Shown in pieces: positions 29,593-42,123 of a DNA stretch of 64,000 nt (the first letter of the stretch is position 1; each line of letters starts with the position of its first letter). Source of the stretch: Buttiauxella agrestis ATCC 33320 (GTDB taxonomy: Bacteria > Pseudomonadota > Gammaproteobacteria > Enterobacterales > Enterobacteriaceae); assembly GCF_000735355.1 (NCBI RefSeq), contig NZ_JMPI01000074.1:62001-126000 (forward strand). Reading direction: 5' to 3'. Position numbers and translations under genes: made by a program. The notes beneath the pieces were generated by a model. The model saw only the letters and a program-made list of their open reading frames with translations, was not told where the DNA came from and did no database searches.

Positions 29593-29623
29593 AAAAAAAT
29601 GGAGGGCATAAGCCCTCCATTTC
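29593..29623 (-). terminator. hslV-hslU terminator
   Basis: On the minus strand, ATGGAGGGC-TTAT-GCCCTCCAT is followed by TTTTTTT, 26 nt after the hslU stop. Confidence 0.9.
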
Positions 29624-29649
29624 AAATGAAGAAAATACGTTGAGCGGGA

Positions 29650-30984
29650 TTATAGGATAAAACGGCTCAAGTCTTCATCTGCTACTAGCTCATCCAGATG
29701 CTTACTGACATATTCGCCATCGATCAGGATGGATTGGCCGTTCATCTCGCTGGCATCATAAGAGATATCTTCAACCAGACGTTCCAGCACAGTGTGCAGA
29801 CGACGCGCACCGATGTTTTCAGTCGATTCGTTCACTTGCCATGCGGCTTGAGCAATACGACGAATACCATCTTCGGTGAAGTCGATATTTACGCCTTCGG
29901 TGCCCAACAGCGCCTTGTACTGCACAGTGATCGACGCATTTGGCTCAGTCAGAATACGCTCGAAATCTTCTACGGTCAGCGCCTGTAATTCCACACGAAT
30001 TGGCAGACGACCCTGCAATTCAGGAATCAAATCAGACGGGCTTGCCACCTGGAATGCGCCGGATGCGATAAACAGAATGTGGTCAGTTTTGACCATACCG
30101 TGTTTAGTCGAAACGGTGCAGCCTTCAACCAGCGGCAGCAAATCACGCTGCACACCTTCACGAGACACATCCGGGCCGGAGCTGTTGCCACCGCGCTTAC
30201 AGATTTTATCGATCTCATCGATAAACACGATGCCATGTTGCTCAACGGCATCAATCGCGTCTTGCTTAAGCTCTTCCGGGTTCACCAGTTTCGCAGCTTC
30301 TTCTTCAATCAGAAGTTTCATCGCGTCTTTGATTTTCAGCTTGCGAGGTTTTTGCTTCTGACCGCCGAGATTCTGGAACATGGACTGCAACTGGCTGGTC
30401 ATTTCTTCCATGCCAGGAGGAGCCATGATTTCAACACCCATCGGTGCCGCAGCCAGATCGATTTCAATTTCTTTATCGTCCAGTTGGCCTTCACGCAATT
30501 TCTTACGGAAAGACTGGCGAGCCGCAGATGGCTCAGGTGCAGTTTCGTTTTGACCCCAGTTGTTTTTAGCTGGCGGGATCAGCACATCAAGAATGCGCTC
30601 TTCTGCCATTTCTTCAGCACGATAGCGGTTTTTCTCGATGGATTGCAGACGCACCATTTTCATCGCGGAATCAGTCAGATCGCGGATGATAGAATCCACT
30701 TCTTTACCCACATAGCCGACTTCGGTGAATTTGGTTGCTTCAACTTTAATGAACGGCGCGTTAGCCAGTTTTGCCAGACGGCGGGCAATTTCGGTTTTAC
30801 CTACGCCAGTTGGGCCGATCATCAGAATGTTTTTTGGCGTAACTTCATGACGCAGCTCTTCATCAAGCTGCATACGGCGCCAGCGGTTACGCAGCGCAAT
30901 CGCCACGGAACGCTTGGCATTGTCCTGGCCAATGATGTGTTTGTTCAGTTCGCTGACAATTTCGCGTGGAGTCATTTCAGACAT
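29650..30984 (-). CDS. hslU: HslU, ATPase subunit of the HslVU protease
   Basis: AAA+ unfoldase hexamer that feeds substrates into the HslV peptidase. It is 444 aa. Walker A is [15 protein letters not shown] near residue 60; an intermediate (I) domain occupies about 110-240; Walker B is IVFIDEIDK near 255; sensor-2 region [15 protein letters not shown]. The C-terminus LSRFIL is the tail that inserts into HslV. It starts 9 nt after the hslV stop. Heat-shock induced in E. coli. Confidence 0.98.
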   Translation of the reverse strand: MSEMTPREIVSELNKHIIGQDNAKRSVAIALRNRWRRMQLDEELRHEVTPKNILMIGPTGVGKTEIARRLAKLANAPFIKVEATKFTEVGYVGKEVDSIIRDLTDSAMKMVRLQSIEKNRYRAEEMAEERILDVLIPPAKNNWGQNETAPEPSAARQSFRKKLREGQLDDKEIEIDLAAAPMGVEIMAPPGMEEMTSQLQSMFQNLGGQKQKPRKLKIKDAMKLLIEEEAAKLVNPEELKQDAIDAVEQHGIVFIDEIDKICKRGGNSSGPDVSREGVQRDLLPLVEGCTVSTKHGMVKTDHILFIASGAFQVASPSDLIPELQGRLPIRVELQALTVEDFERILTEPNASITVQYKALLGTEGVNIDFTEDGIRRIAQAAWQVNESTENIGARRLHTVLERLVEDISYDASEMNGQSILIDGEYVSKHLDELVADEDLSRFIL

Positions 30985-30993
30985 GGGGATTCC

Positions 30994-31524
30994 TTACGCC
31001 TTAGACGCTAATTCTTCAATAGTATGGAAATGGTTGGTGTAGATGCAGATATCACCGGCGATCCCCAGCGATTTCTCTACGATGTCACGAGCACCTAGTT
31101 CAGTATTTTCAAGAAGCGCACGTGCCGCAGCCTGGGCATAAGGGCCGCCTGAACCAATGGCAATCAGGTCATCTTCTGGTTGGATAACATCACCATTACC
31201 GGTGATGATAAGAGAGGCGTTTTCGTCAGCGACTGCAAGCAGAGCTTCGAGTTTGCGCAGCATACGGTCGGTACGCCAGTCTTTTGCCAGTTCAACCGCA
31301 GCTTTCACCAGGTGGCCCTGGTGCATTTCAAGCTTGCGTTCAAACAATTCGAATAGGGTGAAGGCATCCGCAGTGCCGCCAGCAAAGCCAGCAATCACTT
31401 TGTCGTTATACAAACGACGCACTTTTTTGACGTTGCCTTTCATTACAGTATTGCCGAGCGTGGCCTGACCATCACCACCGATTACGACATGGCCATTGCG
31501 GCGCACACTTACTATTGTTGTCAC
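30994..31524 (-). CDS. hslV: HslV, peptidase subunit of the HslVU protease
   Basis: Proteasome-beta-like threonine peptidase, a double hexamer. It is 176 aa from a GTG start. Removal of the initiator Met exposes catalytic Thr2 ([10 protein letters not shown]); Lys in [12 protein letters not shown] and the [18 protein letters not shown] segment are typical. The frame is open 21 codons upstream, but only the GTG places threonine at position 2, which the mechanism requires, and AAGGGG precedes it. First gene of hslVU. Confidence 0.97.
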   Translation of the reverse strand: MTTIVSVRRNGHVVIGGDGQATLGNTVMKGNVKKVRRLYNDKVIAGFAGGTADAFTLFELFERKLEMHQGHLVKAAVELAKDWRTDRMLRKLEALLAVADENASLIITGNGDVIQPEDDLIAIGSGGPYAQAAARALLENTELGARDIVEKSLGIAGDICIYTNHFHTIEELASKA

Positions 31525-31558
31525 GAGCAGACCCCTTATTGCATCAGCTAAATAAGTA

Positions 31559-31577
31559 CCCCGACATTTTATCGGGG
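31559..31577 (-). promoter_or_regulatory. 5' UTR stem-loop of hslVU mRNA
   Basis: CCCCGA-N7-TCGGGG forms a hairpin between the heat-shock promoter and the hslV GTG. The E. coli hslVU leader has a stabilising 5' stem-loop; this is the probable counterpart. Confidence 0.65.
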
Positions 31578-31593
31578 CTGAATGCAATTATAG

Positions 31594-31618
31594 ATGGGGG
31601 GGATTTTGGGGGTTTCAA
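31594..31618 (-). promoter_or_regulatory. Sigma-32 (heat-shock) promoter of hslVU
   Basis: On the minus strand TTGAAA and CCCCAT are separated by 13 nt, followed by CTA, a good match to the RpoH consensus (CTTGAAA / CCCCATnT). The -35 element overlaps the ftsN stop codon (31615-31617), so promoter and gene end share sequence. Confidence 0.8.
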
Positions 31619-32610
31619 CCCCCAGTGCCAAGACGAATACAGTTAGAGTGACCCGCCATCTTCAGACGGTTGATCGTTCCATCAGCATTGTCTTTGCCTT
31701 TGATTGGGCCAATGACGACGCGGTTCCAACCATTGTTGGTGGTAATCCGGGAATCAAAGCCTTCAAACGCAAGCTGCGCACGAACGGTTTCCGCCTGCTC
31801 GCTGCCTTTAAACGAGCCGCACTGAACCATCCAGCGTTTCTCGTCCTTTGGCTTCTCCTGAGCTGCCGGAGCTTGTTTCGCTACTTCCTCACGGGTAATC
31901 GGAGCCGCCTTCGGCTGCGCGGATTCACGCGGTTGTGTCACCGGCTGTGCGGCACGCTGCTGAGTGTTATGTGGCGGCGTTTGCAACAAATCCTGGTACG
32001 GCTGTTGTGCCGTTGTTGTGGTACGCGGCTGTTGCTGAACAGTACGTGGCTGTTGCGCGGCAGGTTGAGACTGTGGCTGTACCGTACGCGTCTGCGGCGC
32101 AACTTGTTGAGCAGTGAATTGCTGTTGCTGCTGAATCACTTTCTGGCGCTGAAGTGTGTTCTGACGCTGCTCTGGCGTCTGTTCGTTCCAGGGTACTTCA
32201 TTGAGCTGCGTCGGTTGCTGGCGCATATCTGCCTGCATTTGCTCCAGCAACTGGCGCTGTTCACTGGTGAGCTGATCTTTATTTTGCACTTCACCACCGG
32301 CAGAAGGCTCGGTAGGGGCGCGCACACCCGTCTGACGGTTTTCCAGTTCTTTGATATAACGCCAGCGTTCTTCGGGTTTAGGCGGCAGGCCGTTACCTGT
32401 GACTTTATGCCCAGGCAGGGCTTCGCTTTCATCTTTTTTGTGATGAGTAATGAAGTACAGGGCACCAATAAAGGTCACCAGAACGGCTGCCGCGATAGCG
32501 ACCATCGTCGGCGAAACGGATGGCATGCTGCGTTGCTTGCTACGGGTGTTACTTTTCTTACGCCGCGTACCTGCCGATTGCCCGCGGCGTACATAATCTC
32601 GTTGTGCCAC
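31615..32610 (-). CDS. ftsN: Cell division protein FtsN
   Basis: Bitopic late divisome protein that triggers septal peptidoglycan synthesis. It is 331 aa. The cytoplasmic N-terminus is Arg/Lys-rich (MAQRDYVRRGQ, residues 1-33) and contacts FtsA. One membrane helix occupies about 34-55. The periplasmic part has short helices around RWRYIKELENRQ, a long Gln/Pro/Thr-rich disordered linker (about 115-245) and a C-terminal SPOR domain (about 255-331) with WMVQCGSF and RVVIGPIKGKDNA that binds denuded glycans. The Q-rich linker varies between species. Upstream of hslVU and downstream of cytR, as in E. coli. Confidence 0.97.
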   Translation of the reverse strand: MAQRDYVRRGQSAGTRRKKSNTRSKQRSMPSVSPTMVAIAAAVLVTFIGALYFITHHKKDESEALPGHKVTGNGLPPKPEERWRYIKELENRQTGVRAPTEPSAGGEVQNKDQLTSEQRQLLEQMQADMRQQPTQLNEVPWNEQTPEQRQNTLQRQKVIQQQQQFTAQQVAPQTRTVQPQSQPAAQQPRTVQQQPRTTTTAQQPYQDLLQTPPHNTQQRAAQPVTQPRESAQPKAAPITREEVAKQAPAAQEKPKDEKRWMVQCGSFKGSEQAETVRAQLAFEGFDSRITTNNGWNRVVIGPIKGKDNADGTINRLKMAGHSNCIRLGTGG

Positions 32611-32699
32611 TATTGATTCGCTATATTTTTTTCGTTTATCAGCCCGCCATGTTACTTAATGGGCATCCCTTTGACCAGAATCCAGTGTCCTAAAGCGGG

Positions 32700-33734
32700 T
32701 CATTTTCTATTGCCAGGTGCGCTGGTAGAGCCTCGTTCAATCAGCTCGCAATCCAGTAAACGCGAGCCACTACTTACGGCGTGACCGTTTAGCTGATCCA
32801 AAAGCAGTAGCATAGCCTCCCGCCCGATATCGAAACGGGGTTGGGCGACGGTAGTCAGCGGTGGGTCACAGAACTGTGAAAGTGCAATGTCATCAAAGCC
32901 CATAATTGATAAATCTTCTGGCACGCGCAAGCCGCTACGTTTGGCTTGAGACAACGCGCCAAGCGCCATGACGTCGCTATGGCAGAATACTGCACTCGGC
33001 GGATTAGGCAGCGCCAGGAGTTGCGCCAAAGCTGCCGCACCGGCTTCGTAAGTAAAGTTACCGCGCGCAATATAATGCGGATCGACCACCGCTCCCGTAC
33101 GGCGCAATGCCTGCACGTATCCTTGTAAGCGATAATGGCAAAGTGGCATTTCTTCCGGGCCAGCGATACAGGCTATTTTCTGATGTCCGAGCTGCTGCAA
33201 ATAATAAACAGCATTGAACGCAGCGGTCAGGTTATCAATATGAACCGTTGGTAGCTCGAGTTCGGGAGCAAATTCGTTCGCCATGACCATTGGCGGTAAA
33301 TTGCGTTGTTCTTCAATGCTGGCATCAAAGGGCAACCGTGAACCGAGCAGCAACATGCCATCAATCTGCTTCGTGATGATCAGGTTGATGAAGGTTTTTT
33401 CCTGCTGATTTTGATGAGCGCAATCGCCAATCAACACCAGGTAGCCTTGCTCGGCTGCGGTCACTTCAATCCCGCGAATAATTTCGCTAAAGAAGGGATC
33501 ACAAATATCCGGGACAATAACCAGAATGGTGCGAGACTCATTACGCTTTAAATTTCGCCCCAGGGAATGGGGTAAATAGCCAACGGCAATTGCCGCTTGT
33601 TCCACACGATTTCGAGTGCTTTGCGATACTTTGTCCGGGTTCATTAACGCTCTGGACACGGTTGCCGTTGAGACTTTCGCCTGCACAGCAACATCTTTCA
33701 TGGTTGCATTGGCAACCTGATTCTTCGGCTTCAA
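32700..33734 (-). CDS. cytR: LacI-family transcriptional repressor CytR
   Basis: Represses nucleoside uptake and catabolism genes together with CRP; cytidine is the inducer. It is 344 aa. The N-terminal helix-turn-helix is ATMKDVAVQAKVSTATVSRAL (10-30), with the hinge near 50-60 and a periplasmic-binding-protein-like sensor domain with ILVIVPDICDPFFSEIIRG and DGMLLLGSRLPFD. The C-terminus extends a few residues past E. coli CytR. Between priA and ftsN, transcribed with its own promoter in the 165-nt gap to priA. Confidence 0.96.
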   Translation of the reverse strand: MKPKNQVANATMKDVAVQAKVSTATVSRALMNPDKVSQSTRNRVEQAAIAVGYLPHSLGRNLKRNESRTILVIVPDICDPFFSEIIRGIEVTAAEQGYLVLIGDCAHQNQQEKTFINLIITKQIDGMLLLGSRLPFDASIEEQRNLPPMVMANEFAPELELPTVHIDNLTAAFNAVYYLQQLGHQKIACIAGPEEMPLCHYRLQGYVQALRRTGAVVDPHYIARGNFTYEAGAAALAQLLALPNPPSAVFCHSDVMALGALSQAKRSGLRVPEDLSIMGFDDIALSQFCDPPLTTVAQPRFDIGREAMLLLLDQLNGHAVSSGSRLLDCELIERGSTSAPGNRK

Positions 33735-33899
33735 CTTCTTCTCCTCGCGTGCACTTTACAGGTGCTGACAACGTCCCTGGTGTCTGACCATGTCCACATT
33801 CTTAGCAGAAATTGATGCCGGTTAGTTACAGTTATTTCATTAAAAGTGTGATGGTTGTTGAATTTTTCGATCTGCTTCGCATATCCACAGGGCTTTGTG

Positions 33900-36158
<2,259 letters not shown>

Positions 36159-36303
36159 TCAGTTTGCATCCACTCGCGGGGTTCTGTATGATTCGCCGCC
36201 TTTGATGCGCAGTTTTTGGTGTCAAAAAACCTAATTTATCAACTTCGCGCGGTGTCTGGCGTTAGGGCTGGAAGAGCGGCGCGGCCTTATACAGAGGTTT
36301 TCC

Positions 36304-36519
36304 ATGAAAAAGAATATTCACCCGAACTACGCAGAAATTACTGCAAACTGTTCTTGCGGTAATTCTATCAAGATTCGCTCTACCGTGGGTCATGATCTGA
36401 ACCTGGACGTATGTGGCGAATGCCACCCGTTCTACACTGGCAAGCAGCGTGATGTTGCTACCGGTGGCCGCGTTGACCGCTTCAACAAGCGTTTCAGCGT
36501 TCCAGGCGCGAAGAAGTAA
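36304..36519 (+). CDS. rpmE: 50S ribosomal protein L31 (zinc-binding form)
   Basis: Bridges the ribosomal subunits at the central protuberance. It is 71 aa, one more than E. coli. Zinc ligands Cys16, Cys18, Cys37 and Cys40 mark the C+ form, the type replaced by YkgM under zinc limitation in E. coli. GAGG lies 5 nt upstream. The 208-nt gap to priA holds its promoter and a GC-rich stretch (GCGGCGCGGCC) just before the start that could fold as an autoregulatory leader, as described for gammaproteobacterial L31; I could not confirm the fold. Confidence 0.97.
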   Translation: MKKNIHPNYAEITANCSCGNSIKIRSTVGHDLNLDVCGECHPFYTGKQRDVATGGRVDRFNKRFSVPGAKK

Positions 36520-36542
36520 TTCTTTGCTCTACGGTAGTAAGA

Positions 36543-36570
36543 AAAAGGCGCCTAACGGCGCCTTTTTTGT
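36543..36570. terminator. Bidirectional terminator between rpmE and metJ
   Basis: AAAAAGGCGCC-TAAC-GGCGCCTTTTTT is symmetrical with T runs on both strands, between convergent genes. Confidence 0.9.
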
Positions 36571-36591
36571 TTCTGTCGATCCCGTAAAACC

Positions 36592-36909
36592 TTAATATTC
36601 CCAGGTCTCTGGATCAATCCCCAGCTCGCGCATAATCACTTTTGCCGCTTCAGGAATTTCATCGCTACGCTCTTTGCGCAGGTCTGCATCGTTTGGCAAC
36701 GGTTGGCCGGTAAACGCGTGCAGGAAAGCTTCGCACAGCAACTCACTGTTTGTTGCGTGACGCAGGTTATTCACCTGGCGACGGGTACGCTCATCGGTGA
36801 GGATTTTTAACACCTTCAGAGGAATGGAAACCGTAATTTTCTTTACTTGCTCACTCTTCTTCCCGTGCTCAGCGTAAGGGCTGATATATTCGCCGCTCCA
36901 TTCAGCCAT
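36592..36909 (-). CDS. metJ: Methionine repressor MetJ
   Basis: Ribbon-helix-helix dimer that represses the met regulon with S-adenosylmethionine as co-repressor. It is 105 aa, the exact family length; the DNA-contacting beta strand is [20 protein letters not shown] (about 22-42), followed by the helices with [30 protein letters not shown]. Divergent from metB, with tandem MetJ boxes between them, so it is expected to regulate itself. E. coli has yiiX between rpmE and metJ; it is absent here. Confidence 0.98.
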   Translation of the reverse strand: MAEWSGEYISPYAEHGKKSEQVKKITVSIPLKVLKILTDERTRRQVNNLRHATNSELLCEAFLHAFTGQPLPNDADLRKERSDEIPEAAKVIMRELGIDPETWEY

Positions 36910-37087
36910 GAGATACTTAATCCTCTTATCAATGTATTTAGGCCTCCACCGGTCACATGCGCGGCAAAAGCGATTATCTGGTCGTAGTGTAAGCGTTTAT
37001 TGATCCGCGGTCTGCGGCGCTATCACCCTAAAGCATATAATTTTAACGGCTATTTCGCGTTTGCTCAATCTATACGCAAAGAAGTTT

Positions 37088-37111
37088 AGATGTCCAGATG
37101 TATTGACGTCT
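37088..37111. promoter_or_regulatory. MetJ operator (three tandem met boxes) between metJ and metB
   Basis: Three contiguous 8-mers, AGATGTCC, AGATGTAT and TGACGTCT, fit the AGACGTCT met box with strict 8-bp phasing. The array is 60 bp upstream of metB and positioned for the divergent metJ promoter too. Confidence 0.85.
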
Positions 37112-37171
37112 AACTCGGCAGTGTTTACTCTGGTGCCTGACCTTTATTCGACCAGCAAGGATTCGAGAGCC

Positions 37172-38332
37172 ATGACGCGCAAACAGGCAACTATCGCAGT
37201 ACGTAGCGGTTTGAACGATGACGAGCAATACGGCTGCGTTGTCCCACCTATCCACCTTTCCAGCACTTATAATTTCACCGGATTTAACGAACCTCGTGCG
37301 CATGACTATTCGCGCCGTGGGAATCCTACGCGTGATGTCGTACAGCGCGCGCTGGCAGAACTGGAAGGCGGAGCGGGCGCGGTGCTGACGAATACCGGCA
37401 TGTCAGCCATCCATCTGGTCACGACCGTTTTCCTGAAACCTGGCGACCTGCTGGTGGCTCCTCATGACTGCTACGGTGGCAGCTATCGCCTGTTTGATAG
37501 TCTGGCAAAACGTGGCGCATATCGCGTTTTGTTTGTTGATCAAGGTGATGAAGCTGCATTAAATGCAGCACTGGCCGAAAAACCGAAGCTGGTGCTGGTC
37601 GAAAGCCCAAGTAATCCCTTGTTACGCGTGGTAGATATTGCGAAAATCTGCGCCGCAGCGCGTGAAGCTGGGGCAATCAGCGTGGTGGATAACACTTTCC
37701 TGAGCCCGGCTCTGCAAAATCCGCTGGCCCTGGGTGCGGATTTAGTTCTGCATTCTTGTACTAAATACCTGAATGGCCACTCAGACGTGGTCGCAGGTGT
37801 TGTAATTGCGAAAGACGCTGAAACCGTGACTGAGCTTGCCTGGTGGGCAAACAACATTGGTGTCACCGGCAGCGCTTTCGATAGCTACTTGCTGCTGCGT
37901 GGCCTGCGTACACTCTCACCTCGTATGGAAGTGGCACAACGCAACGCCCAGGCGATTGTTGATTTCCTGCAAACGCAACCGCTGGTGAAAAAGCTGTATC
38001 ATCCTTCGCTGCCTGAAAACCAGGGCCATGAAATTGCGGCTCGTCAGCAAAAAGGTTTTGGCGCGATGCTGAGTTTTGAATTTAATGGCGACGAGCAAAC
38101 ATTGCGTCGTTTCCTGAGTAGCCTGACTCTCTTCACGTTAGCGGAATCGCTGGGTGGAGTAGAAAGTTTGATTTCACACGCGGCGACGATGACCCATGCG
38201 GGCATGGCTCCAGAAGCGCGTGCGGCAGCGGGGATTTCAGAAACCTTGTTGCGTATTTCTACTGGCATTGAAGATAGCGAAGATTTAATTGCTGACCTGG
38301 AAAATGCCTTCCGGGTTGCAGCCGAGGGGTAA
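37172..38332 (+). CDS. metB: Cystathionine gamma-synthase
   Basis: PLP enzyme joining O-succinylhomoserine and cysteine to cystathionine. It is 386 aa. The Cys/Met-metabolism fold shows YSRRGNPTRDVVQRALAELE (about 46-65), the substrate segment ESPSNPLLRVVDI, and PLP Lys198 in HSCTKYLNGHSD. The frame is open 37 codons upstream across the met boxes; the start is set by MTRKQATIAVRSGL and by matching the E. coli length. metL begins 2 nt after its stop, a two-gene operon. Confidence 0.97.
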   Translation: MTRKQATIAVRSGLNDDEQYGCVVPPIHLSSTYNFTGFNEPRAHDYSRRGNPTRDVVQRALAELEGGAGAVLTNTGMSAIHLVTTVFLKPGDLLVAPHDCYGGSYRLFDSLAKRGAYRVLFVDQGDEAALNAALAEKPKLVLVESPSNPLLRVVDIAKICAAAREAGAISVVDNTFLSPALQNPLALGADLVLHSCTKYLNGHSDVVAGVVIAKDAETVTELAWWANNIGVTGSAFDSYLLLRGLRTLSPRMEVAQRNAQAIVDFLQTQPLVKKLYHPSLPENQGHEIAARQQKGFGAMLSFEFNGDEQTLRRFLSSLTLFTLAESLGGVESLISHAATMTHAGMAPEARAAAGISETLLRISTGIEDSEDLIADLENAFRVAAEG

Positions 38333-38334
38333 GC

Positions 38335-40767
38335 ATGAGTGTTTCAGCACCAACAGGGGCGTCGGGTCGTCAACTGCATAAATTTGGCGGCAGTAGTCTG
38401 GCAGATGTGAAGTGTTACCTGCGCGTTGCGGGGATCATGGCCGAGTATTCTAAACTTGGCGACATGATGGTGGTTTCTGCCGCCGGTAGCACAACTAACC
38501 AGTTGATTAACTGGCTAAAATTGAGCCAAAGCGATCGTCTTTCTGCTCATCAGGTTCAGCAGGCGCTACGTCGTTATCAAAGCGACCTGATTAGCGGCCT
38601 GGTGGCAGCTGATGTTGCTGATACTTTGATTGGCCAGTTTGTTCACGATCTTGAGCGTCTGGCGGGTTTGCTTGACGGCAAAATGACTGACGCGGTGTAT
38701 GCCGAAGTCGTGGGTCATGGTGAAATTTGGTCTGCACGCCTGATGTCTGCGGTGTTGAATCAATTAGGTCATCCAGCAGCCTGGCTTGATGCGCGTGAAT
38801 TTATGCGCGCTGAACGCTCGGCGCAACCTCAAGTTAATGAAGGTTTATCCTGGCCGCTGCTGCAAGAATTGATGGCGCAGCATCCACACAAACGCCTCGT
38901 GGTTACCGGCTTTATCTGCCGTAACGATGCGGGTGAAACCGTGCTGTTGGGTCGTAACGGTTCTGACTATTCTGCAACGCAGATTGGTGCTCTGGCAGGG
39001 GTTTCCCGCGTGACCATCTGGAGTGACGTTGCCGGGGTTTATAGTGCCGACCCACGTAAAGTCAAAGATGCGTGTTTGCTCCCATTGCTACGCCTGGACG
39101 AAGCCAGTGAACTGGCGCGTCTTGCCGCTCCTGTGCTGCACGCCCGTACCTTGCAGCCCGTTTCAGGTAGCGACATCGATCTGCAATTACGTTGTAGCTA
39201 TTCACCAGAGCAAGGCTCCACACGTATCGAGCGCGTGCTGGCTTCCGGCACTGGCGCACGCATTGTTACCAGCCACGATGATGTGTGCCTGATTGAACTG
39301 GAAGTTGCTCCGCAGCAAGATTTTAAACTGGCGCACAAAGAACTGGATACGCTGTTAAAGCGCGCTCAGATTCGCCCGTTGTCGATTGGTGTTCATCCTG
39401 ACCGCAATCTGCTCCAGCTTTGCTATACCTCAGAAGTGGCTGGCAGCGTGCTGCAAACCCTTCAGGATGCTAATCTTCCTGGCGAATTACGCCTGCGAGA
39501 AGGTCTGGCGCTGGTCGCAATGGTAGGCGCGGGCGTTTGCCGTAATCCACTGCACAGCCACCGCTTCTGGCAGCAACTGAAAGATCAGCCTGTTGAGTTT
39601 ATCTGGCAGTCAGAAGATGGCATCAGCCTGGTGGCGGTGTTGCGTGTTGGCCCAACCGAAAACCTCATCAAAGGCCTGCATAAATCTCTGTTCCGTGCTG
39701 AAAAACGTATTGGTCTGGTCCTGTTTGGGAAGGGCAATATAGGCTCGCGCTGGTTAGAACTTTTCTCTCGCGAACAAGAAACCCTTTCAGCTCGCACCGG
39801 CTTTGAATTTGTTCTGTCGGGTGTGGTTGATAGCCGCCGCAGCTTGCTGAATTACGAAGGTCTGGACGCCAGCCGTGCGCTCGCTTTCTTCAATGATGAA
39901 GCCGTAGAGCAAGATGAAGAGTCATTATTCCAGTGGATGCGTGCGCACCCATATGATGATTTAGTGGTGCTGGATGTGACGGCGAGCGAACAGCTGGCCG
40001 ACCAATACCTTGATTTCGCCAGCCACGGTTTCCATGTTATCAGCGCCAATAAAGTCGCGGGTGCAAGTACCGGTCAGAAATACCGTGAAATTCGCAACGC
40101 GTTTACCAAAACGGGCCGCCACTGGCTGTACAACGCAACCGTAGGCGCGGGCCTGCCGGTGAACCATACCGTGCGTGACTTACGTGAAAGCGGCGATTCC
40201 ATTCTGGCTATCAGCGGTATTTTCTCGGGTACGCTTTCCTGGCTGTTCCTGCAGTTCGACGGCACTGTTCCATTTACCGATTTAGTTGACCAGGCCTGGC
40301 AGCAAGGGCTGACTGAACCCGATCCGCGCGTCGATCTCTCCGGGAAAGATGTGATGCGCAAGCTGGTGATTCTGGCTCGTGAAGCGGGTTATGACATCGA
40401 ACCCGATCAGGTGCGTGTTGAGTCGCTGGTCACAAGCGGAAGTGAAACGGGTTCCATCGACCATTTCTTCGAAAATGGCGATGAGATCAATGAGCAAATG
40501 CTTCAGCGCTTTGAAGCCGCTCAGGAAATGGGGCTGCTTCTGCGCTATGTGGCGCGTTTCGACGCTAACGGTAAAGCGCGTGTTGGTGTGGAAGCGGTAC
40601 GCCCTGAGCATCCTCTGGCTTCACTGCTGCCGTGCGATAACGTATTTGCCATCGAAAGTCGCTGGTATCGCGATAACCCACTGGTGATTCGTGGGCCGGG
40701 TGCCGGGCGCGATGTGACAGCGGGTGCTATCCAGTCGGATCTCAACCGTCTGGCGCAGTTGCTGTAA
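38335..40767 (+). CDS. metL: Bifunctional aspartokinase II / homoserine dehydrogenase II
   Basis: First and third steps from aspartate to homoserine, the methionine-repressed isozyme. It is 810 aa. The aspartokinase domain (about 10-300) has HKFGGSSLADVKCYLR and GRNGSDYSATQIGALAG. A regulatory-like linker (about 310-455) connects to the homoserine dehydrogenase domain (about 460-810) with the NAD(P) loop FGKGNIGSRWLELF, ISANKVAGA and GIFSGTLSWLF. A terminator follows. Confidence 0.97.
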   Translation: MSVSAPTGASGRQLHKFGGSSLADVKCYLRVAGIMAEYSKLGDMMVVSAAGSTTNQLINWLKLSQSDRLSAHQVQQALRRYQSDLISGLVAADVADTLIGQFVHDLERLAGLLDGKMTDAVYAEVVGHGEIWSARLMSAVLNQLGHPAAWLDAREFMRAERSAQPQVNEGLSWPLLQELMAQHPHKRLVVTGFICRNDAGETVLLGRNGSDYSATQIGALAGVSRVTIWSDVAGVYSADPRKVKDACLLPLLRLDEASELARLAAPVLHARTLQPVSGSDIDLQLRCSYSPEQGSTRIERVLASGTGARIVTSHDDVCLIELEVAPQQDFKLAHKELDTLLKRAQIRPLSIGVHPDRNLLQLCYTSEVAGSVLQTLQDANLPGELRLREGLALVAMVGAGVCRNPLHSHRFWQQLKDQPVEFIWQSEDGISLVAVLRVGPTENLIKGLHKSLFRAEKRIGLVLFGKGNIGSRWLELFSREQETLSARTGFEFVLSGVVDSRRSLLNYEGLDASRALAFFNDEAVEQDEESLFQWMRAHPYDDLVVLDVTASEQLADQYLDFASHGFHVISANKVAGASTGQKYREIRNAFTKTGRHWLYNATVGAGLPVNHTVRDLRESGDSILAISGIFSGTLSWLFLQFDGTVPFTDLVDQAWQQGLTEPDPRVDLSGKDVMRKLVILAREAGYDIEPDQVRVESLVTSGSETGSIDHFFENGDEINEQMLQRFEAAQEMGLLLRYVARFDANGKARVGVEAVRPEHPLASLLPCDNVFAIESRWYRDNPLVIRGPGAGRDVTAGAIQSDLNRLAQLL

Positions 40768-40785
40768 CGATTGCGAAAAAAACCG

Positions 40786-40811
40786 AGGCCAGCTTTTGCT
40801 GGCCTTTTTTA
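40786..40811 (+). terminator. metB-metL terminator
   Basis: AGGCCAGC-TTTT-GCTGGCCT is followed by six T, 19 nt after the metL stop. Confidence 0.9.
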
Positions 40812-40902
40812 ATTATTCACGGCCATCGTGAATAAATTTCAACTTGATTGAGAATTCCTCATTTCTTGTGTTGAATTATCAGTTGACGGCGCCATGCTTT
40901 TC

Positions 40903-40942
40903 CTTCATCTTGCTATCTGGACGTCTAAACGTCTGGATGTAG
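40903..40942 (+). promoter_or_regulatory. MetJ operator (up to five met boxes) upstream of metF
   Basis: In 8-bp phase: CTTCATCT, TGCTATCT, GGACGTCT, AAACGTCT and GGATGTAG. The central two are near-consensus and the outer ones weaker, as in the five-box metF operator of E. coli. It ends 46 nt before the metF ATG. Confidence 0.85.
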
Positions 40943-40979
40943 TAAAACACAACACCACATAATAAAATGCGATTGATGA

Positions 40980-41879
<900 letters not shown>

Positions 41880-41886
41880 TTCTGAC

Positions 41887-41904
41887 AATGGCCCGCAAGG
41901 GCCA
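41887..41904 (+). terminator. Possible metF terminator hairpin
   Basis: ATGGCCC-GCAA-GGGCCAT stem directly after metF. Only AACTTT follows, so it is a weak terminator or an mRNA 3' end structure. Confidence 0.45.
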
Positions 41905-42028
41905 TAACTTTCCGCAGTAAATCCATTCCCCCTCTCAATACCCCTTTCATTTCTAATGTTAAGTTTTGAAAGTTTATGTTGCTGTCGACGTTTCTTCGAA
42001 TCAGTTTTGCTATGTTGCTCATTAGCCA

Positions 42029-42065
42029 ACAGGAAATATCTATCAAATCTGTAGTTTTTTTCATC
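42029..42065 (+). promoter_or_regulatory. Candidate OxyR site upstream of katG
   Basis: The pattern ACAG-N7-CTAT-N7-GTAG-N7-CATC has the four-element spacing of the OxyR motif (ATAG-N7-CTAT-N7-ATAG-N7-CTAT), with two elements weak. It lies about 60 nt before katG, ahead of a possible -10 (GGTATTAAAAT). OxyR control of katG is established in E. coli; the site here is inferred. Confidence 0.4.
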
Positions 42066-42123
42066 TATAACTTATCTGCAGAGCCGTATATCCTGGTATT
42101 AAAATAGCGAAGGGAGCAGGAAG

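Noticed and set aside
30079-31011. 310-codon open frame on the plus strand opposite hslU
   Set aside because: It is the mirror of a highly conserved gene with strong codon bias; its product is rich in His, Phe and Arg with no recognisable family and no Shine-Dalgarno. hslU accounts for the DNA.
31594-32616. 340-codon open frame on the plus strand opposite ftsN
   Set aside because: It arises from the Gln-rich repeats of FtsN read in antisense, giving Leu/Arg/Cys runs. No start signal and no family resemblance.
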